A program made the translations under genes and the position numbers. Shown piece by piece: positions 35,803-39,096 of a DNA stretch of 39,096 nt. The stretch comes from an uncultured Ectothiorhodospiraceae bacterium. GTDB taxonomy: Bacteria > Pseudomonadota > Gammaproteobacteria > S012-40. Every line of letters begins with the position of its first letter. The stretch's first letter is position 1. Below the pieces are notes generated by a model. It did no database searches, was not told the DNA's origin, and saw nothing but the letters and a program-made list of their open reading frames with translations. The stretch lies in assembly GCA_945787715.1 (NCBI GenBank), contig CALZJE010000029.1:1-39096 (forward strand), read 5' to 3'.

Positions 35803-36745
35803 TAAAACTGAGCAAGTTGAAAATCAACTGAACGCTGTCGCTGTCCCAGCAAAATCCAAATGGCTGATAATGACAGGCATTATATGTCCTCCACTGATAT
35901 TGTGGCTTTTAGGTAAGCGTGTTTATGCGGTTGCTAGCCTGGGGTTGATTATTATTAGCTTGATTTTGGCGCAGATTTATTCATCGCTGAATAATTGGCC
36001 GTTTCCGATTTGGACATTCCCATTGCATGTGCTTGTATATCTCGCCACTGCTTATCATGTTTATTTTGCGCTGTTAGAAAATGCTGAGCAATTTAATTCG
36101 AAGCGAATAGTGATCAGTTTCTGGTTCATTATGTTGATCATGTTTGGTGCCTATCAGCTACTTGTCAGTAGCTCGTTTTCTCGTTATGGCATTGCATCTG
36201 TTTCTATGAATCCTACTCTGATTCACGGAGACTATGTGATAAGCAAACAACTAACAAAAGAAAGCCATGGGGAAAGTAATTCGATAGCAGGATTAGGTTA
36301 TGGAGATATTGTGATTTTTGAGCACCCGGAAGGTGATGAGATCCAGGTTAAGCGCATTGTCGCGCTAGCTGGCGATCGAGTCACTTTTAGTGGCGAGAGC
36401 CTTACTATCAATGATGAGAAAATTAAGCGGGAAACGATTAATACCAATAATAGTGGCACCCCTTTCCTCTGGTTAAAGACTGAATTATATTCGGAAAATA
36501 ATCATGGAAAAAAATATTTAATCAGCGTTTCAGGTGAGACTGTTCAGGTAAGTGGTGAAGTAGTAGTGCCACCCGGTCATGTATTTGTAATGGGGGATAA
36601 TCGCAACCAGAGTATCGATAGCCGTTTTTGGGGTGTGTTGCCGGTGGACAATATTTTGGAAAAACCTTTATTGATTTGGTGGAGTGTCAAACCAGGTGTT
36701 CAACCGCTTATTCGGTGGAATAGAATTGGACGCTGGGTTGAATGA
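35795..36745 (+). CDS. Signal peptidase I, multi-span type
   Basis: About 316 residues from ATG 35795; a GTG 27 bases upstream is less likely because this ATG lies in the stop overlap with the 42-residue ORF. Four hydrophobic segments (~24-39, 43-62, 74-93, 107-125) come before the catalytic domain, more than the two of E. coli LepB. Catalytic motifs are clear: box B SMNPT (Ser137), box D VKRIVALAGD (Lys186) and box E GDNRNQSIDSRFWG near residue 285. It cleaves signal peptides on the outer face of the inner membrane. The usual lepB neighbours (lepA, rnc, era) are absent, so it is probably a second, specialised peptidase rather than the housekeeping one. Confidence 0.9.
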   Translation: MTSKTEQVENQLNAVAVPAKSKWLIMTGIICPPLILWLLGKRVYAVASLGLIIISLILAQIYSSLNNWPFPIWTFPLHVLVYLATAYHVYFALLENAEQFNSKRIVISFWFIMLIMFGAYQLLVSSSFSRYGIASVSMNPTLIHGDYVISKQLTKESHGESNSIAGLGYGDIVIFEHPEGDEIQVKRIVALAGDRVTFSGESLTINDEKIKRETINTNNSGTPFLWLKTELYSENNHGKKYLISVSGETVQVSGEVVVPPGHVFVMGDNRNQSIDSRFWGVLPVDNILEKPLLIWWSVKPGVQPLIRWNRIGRWVE

Positions 36746-36756
36746 GGCCCAGCGTC
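36729..36756. terminator. Hairpin at the end of the signal peptidase gene
   Basis: GACGCTGGG (36729-36737) pairs perfectly with CCCAGCGTC (36748-36756), with a 10-base loop containing the lepB-like stop codon. It lies between convergent genes. No T-tract follows on either strand. Confidence 0.45.
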
Positions 36757-36768
36757 TGATAAGGAGTG

Positions 36769-38037
36769 CTAAACGGGAAAATGAGCTCTGTTCTCTGGTT
36801 TGACAAAAGTCAGGTGTACATTGCTAATGACTCTTTCTTTGAATCCACCTTCGCAGTAGCAGAGGTAAAACTCCCACAGTCTGATAAATTCCTGACTGTA
36901 ATTCAAGCTCTTTACATCGCTAAGCGCATTAAAAAATCGCAGTCGCCAATCGTGCAATGTGCGTGCATAGTGTGGCCCGATGTCTTCGAAATTTGCCATC
37001 CGCATGTCACTGCTTTCAGTCACTGCGTTTTGCATAGCGGTAACAGACGGGATGAAACATCCAGGGAAAATATAACGCTTAATAAAATCGACTTCCTTTA
37101 ACGCAGCTTTATAGCGTTGATCGGCAATGGTAATTGCCTGGATCAACATCATACCATCAGCCTCTAGTAAATCGCTGCATTTTTGAAAGTAGGTATTGAT
37201 ATATTGATGGCCGATCGCTTCGATCATTTCTATAGAAACTATTTTGTCGTAGCATCCGGTTAAATCTCGATAATCGGAGAATAAAACGGTAATTTTGTCC
37301 TGCAACCCTGCCTCTTTTACCCGCTGGTTTGATAATTCAAACTGTTCCTGAGAGATGGTTGTAGTGGTGACTTTACAGCCGTAGTTTTGTGCGGCGTGTA
37401 AGGCGAATCCACCCCAGCCTGTACCGATTTCTAATACGTGATCAGTATTGCTGAGCTGCAGTTTTTTACAGATGCTATCTAGCTTATAACGGGATGCCTG
37501 TTCCAGATCACTATCAGCATTAGGATAAATGGCAGATGAATACATCATATTGCTGTCGAGAAACAGCTTGAAAAAATCATTCCCTAAATCATAGTGCGCA
37601 GAGATGTTGCGCCTGCTGCCTTCGCGTGTATTTCGGTTTAGCCAGTGTAATGCTTTAAAAATCGGTATTTTTAGGCGAACCAGGCTCTCATCCATATTAT
37701 CCAGTACATCCTGGTTTTGTAATAAAATTTGAACCAGTTCGGTCAGCTTATCGCAGTCCCAATAATTGTTGAAATAGGCTTCTCCTGCACCAGTGCTTCC
37801 ACCAAACGTGACGGCGCTATAAAAACGCTTGTTCTTTACTGTAAGGGTAGCGCTGAGTTGCGAACTGCATTGCGGATTACCAAAATGATAAACCTCGCTT
37901 TCGTCATAAATCGTTAGATAACCGCGGTTGATGTGTTGCAAGCGACCGAATAAACCCTGCTTGGCGAGTTTGTCTAGCCATCTGCCTTTGGTTTTTGCAG
38001 ATAATGTAGCTGAATTAGGGATAATTGACGTATTCAT
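36769..38037 (-). CDS. Cyclopropane-fatty-acid-synthase-like SAM methyltransferase
   Basis: 422 residues. A ~130-residue N-terminal domain precedes the class I methyltransferase core: SAM motif VLEIGTGWGGFALHAA at ~residue 199, preceded by ISAHYDLGNDFFKLFLD, the lipid/headgroup signature of the Cfa family, and followed by IEMIEAIGHQY. Cfa enzymes add a methylene across double bonds of membrane phospholipid acyl chains. The ATG overlaps the stop of the DUF1365 gene by four bases (ATGA), so translation is coupled. In genomes where this cluster is regulated by RpoE-ChrR it responds to singlet oxygen; some members act in furan-fatty-acid formation. Which product is made here is unknown. Confidence 0.92.
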   Translation of the reverse strand: MNTSIIPNSATLSAKTKGRWLDKLAKQGLFGRLQHINRGYLTIYDESEVYHFGNPQCSSQLSATLTVKNKRFYSAVTFGGSTGAGEAYFNNYWDCDKLTELVQILLQNQDVLDNMDESLVRLKIPIFKALHWLNRNTREGSRRNISAHYDLGNDFFKLFLDSNMMYSSAIYPNADSDLEQASRYKLDSICKKLQLSNTDHVLEIGTGWGGFALHAAQNYGCKVTTTTISQEQFELSNQRVKEAGLQDKITVLFSDYRDLTGCYDKIVSIEMIEAIGHQYINTYFQKCSDLLEADGMMLIQAITIADQRYKAALKEVDFIKRYIFPGCFIPSVTAMQNAVTESSDMRMANFEDIGPHYARTLHDWRLRFFNALSDVKSLNYSQEFIRLWEFYLCYCEGGFKERVISNVHLTFVKPENRAHFPV

Positions 38038-38807
38038 AGTTTATTCACCGTTTTTGATTCAGTTAATGAAGAAGGATGGGGATGAAATGGGGTTCGTTTA
38101 ACCCACAGTTTAAAGGCTTGATAATAAATGGCTGCAACGACTTTACTTGTCATCAGCGGAAATTGCAGTAATGCCCGGCTTAACGACGCGGCATTAATTT
38201 CCTGCGCCTTTAATTTTATCGTAGCATCAAAAATTCGTTTTCCGGTTTCATTTACTGTCATGTGTACAGCTAGATGATCACTCGGTATGCTGAATCGCCA
38301 ATCATAATTCTGATTCATGGGATTAAAGGGGGAGACATGAAAGTCTTTATTAAACGAAAACTGAAAGCTTGTGGTGGCGGACTTTTTAACTGGCATAACG
38401 TAACAATGCTGTTCTTTCCAGGGTGTGTTATTCACCTCCGCTACAATCGTATTTAAGGTTGCGCCATCGTCATCAAAACAATAATAGAAACTGACTGGGT
38501 TAAAACCGTAACCGAAGTATTTTAAATGTGTTAGCAATCGAATCGGGCCAGTGGGTCGGTAGCCTGCCTTTTGCTGAACCAATTGCCTTACGCTGTGGGT
38601 CAGATTTTTGCCCCCACCTAAATGTTGTTTTCGATCAAACCAAGCAATATTCGGCTTGTTGGCTGACCATAACCAGAAACGGTTGAAAAGGCTCGGTAGT
38701 TCTTCGAGATCCAGATACATCATGAATAGGGAATAGGAAAATTCATGAGTGTTCGGCGTGAATCTGCGATGTCTAACTCGCCCGAGATAAATGCGACTGT
38801 TATTCAC
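38034..38807 (-). CDS. DUF1365 protein of the Cfa/COG2907 cluster
   Basis: About 257 residues. The GTG at 38807 is preferred because GAGG stands nine bases upstream and because DUF1365 proteins usually begin a few residues before YLGRVRHRRFTP; a TTG at 38822 is an alternative. Family motifs: HEFSYSLFMMYLDLEELP, the region GPIRLLTHLKYFGYGFNPVSFYYC, and WKEQHCYVMP further on. It is soluble or peripheral with unknown activity. It overlaps the COG2907 gene upstream and the Cfa-like gene downstream, so the three form one operon and probably one lipid-modifying pathway. Confidence 0.9.
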   Translation of the reverse strand: MNNSRIYLGRVRHRRFTPNTHEFSYSLFMMYLDLEELPSLFNRFWLWSANKPNIAWFDRKQHLGGGKNLTHSVRQLVQQKAGYRPTGPIRLLTHLKYFGYGFNPVSFYYCFDDDGATLNTIVAEVNNTPWKEQHCYVMPVKKSATTSFQFSFNKDFHVSPFNPMNQNYDWRFSIPSDHLAVHMTVNETGKRIFDATIKLKAQEINAASLSRALLQFPLMTSKVVAAIYYQAFKLWVKRTPFHPHPSSLTESKTVNKL

Positions 38808-39096
38808 TGATGCTATCCTCAAAGTGTTTTAACGCATTTAACGCGCTAACAACACCATCTTCATGAAAGCCAAATCGCCAATACGCGCCACAAAAAAATG
38901 TACGTTTTGGTCCGTTTATTTCATGTTGCTTATGTTGCGCAGCAACACCATCAGGGGTGAAAACCGGATGATCGTAGCGTATCTGTTTGATGATTTTTTG
39001 TTCATCGATTGCATCAGTGTGATTCAGTGTTACACAAAATTGAACCGGTGCGTCGAGCGATTGAAGGATATTCATGTTGTAGGTTAGCGCGACCCG
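38800..39096 (-). CDS. COG2907 NAD/FAD-binding protein, C-terminal part (runs off window)
   Basis: Only the last 98 residues are present; the frame is open to the end of the window. The segment shows the C-terminal COG2907 (predicted NAD/FAD-binding amine-oxidase-like) pattern: VALTYNMNILQ, FCVTLNHT, an HPVF motif, and FCGAYWRFGFHEDG with the flavin-contact glycines. Its partners are DUF1365 and the Cfa-like enzyme. In this gene family the protein probably oxidises or desaturates a lipid or cofactor; the substrate is unknown. Stop TAA lies within the overlap with the DUF1365 start. Confidence 0.88.
   Translation of the reverse strand, partial: RVALTYNMNILQSLDAPVQFCVTLNHTDAIDEQKIIKQIRYDHPVFTPDGVAAQHKQHEINGPKRTFFCGAYWRFGFHEDGVVSALNALKHFEDSISE

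Overview
The window looks like the chromosome of an A+T-rich gammaproteobacterium, probably marine and near the Pseudomonadales/Cellvibrionales. The evidence is the crcB-serS and prfB-lysS neighbourhoods, the E. coli-like prfB frameshift site, many Gram-negative lipoproteins and outer-membrane barrels, and a COG2907-DUF1365-Cfa cluster. This placement is inferred from gene content only; no rRNA or tRNA gene was seen.

Layout. 1-1.8 kb: C-terminal part of a large surface protein with a carboxypeptidase-like and a PKD-like domain. 2.0-4.0 kb: fluoride channel CrcB, a DUF190 protein and seryl-tRNA synthetase. 4.0-6.3 kb (minus): a seven-repeat Ig-like lipoprotein and a small membrane protein. 6.5-10.3 kb: a small unknown protein, a low-molecular-weight tyrosine phosphatase, release factor 2 (programmed +1 frameshift) and lysyl-tRNA synthetase. 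10.4-14.7 kb (minus): an LtaS-like sulfatase-fold membrane enzyme, glutaredoxin and a double-receiver diguanylate cyclase. 15.3-16.6 kb (minus): a lipoprotein with two ClpP-like domains, the second apparently inactive. 16.7-18.6 kb: gene-poor DNA with frameshifted ORF remnants. 18.7-21.5 kb: a lipoprotein ending in eight propeller-like repeats. 21.6-24.9 kb (minus): a CbbQ/NorQ-type MoxR AAA+ ATPase and its CbbO/NorD-type VWA partner, with no RuBisCO or nitric oxide reductase gene in view. 25.3-27.1 kb: a small outer-membrane protein and an LVIVD-like lipoprotein. 27.4-31.1 kb: a YaiO-like barrel, a HEAT-repeat membrane protein and a processive family-2 glycosyltransferase, together resembling an exopolysaccharide module. 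31.6-35.2 kb: a YgaP-like rhodanese, an RpoD paralogue without the usual N-terminal region, and a DUF523-DUF1722 protein. 35.4-35.6 kb: a nested perfect palindrome. 35.7-36.7 kb: a 42-residue membrane peptide overlapping a multi-span signal peptidase I. 36.8-39.1 kb (minus): a cyclopropane-fatty-acid-synthase-like methyltransferase, DUF1365 and the end of a COG2907 flavoprotein, all overlapping as one operon.

How the parts fit. The housekeeping genes (serS, prfB, lysS) are separated by envelope genes: at least four lipoproteins, two beta-barrels, a polysaccharide synthase and a headgroup-transferase-like enzyme. The most interesting systems are the orphan CbbQ/O chaperone pair, the YaiO-HEAT-glycosyltransferase module, the divergent sigma factor, the half-dead tandem ClpP-like lipoprotein and the palindromic element. 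None can be called novel without database searches.
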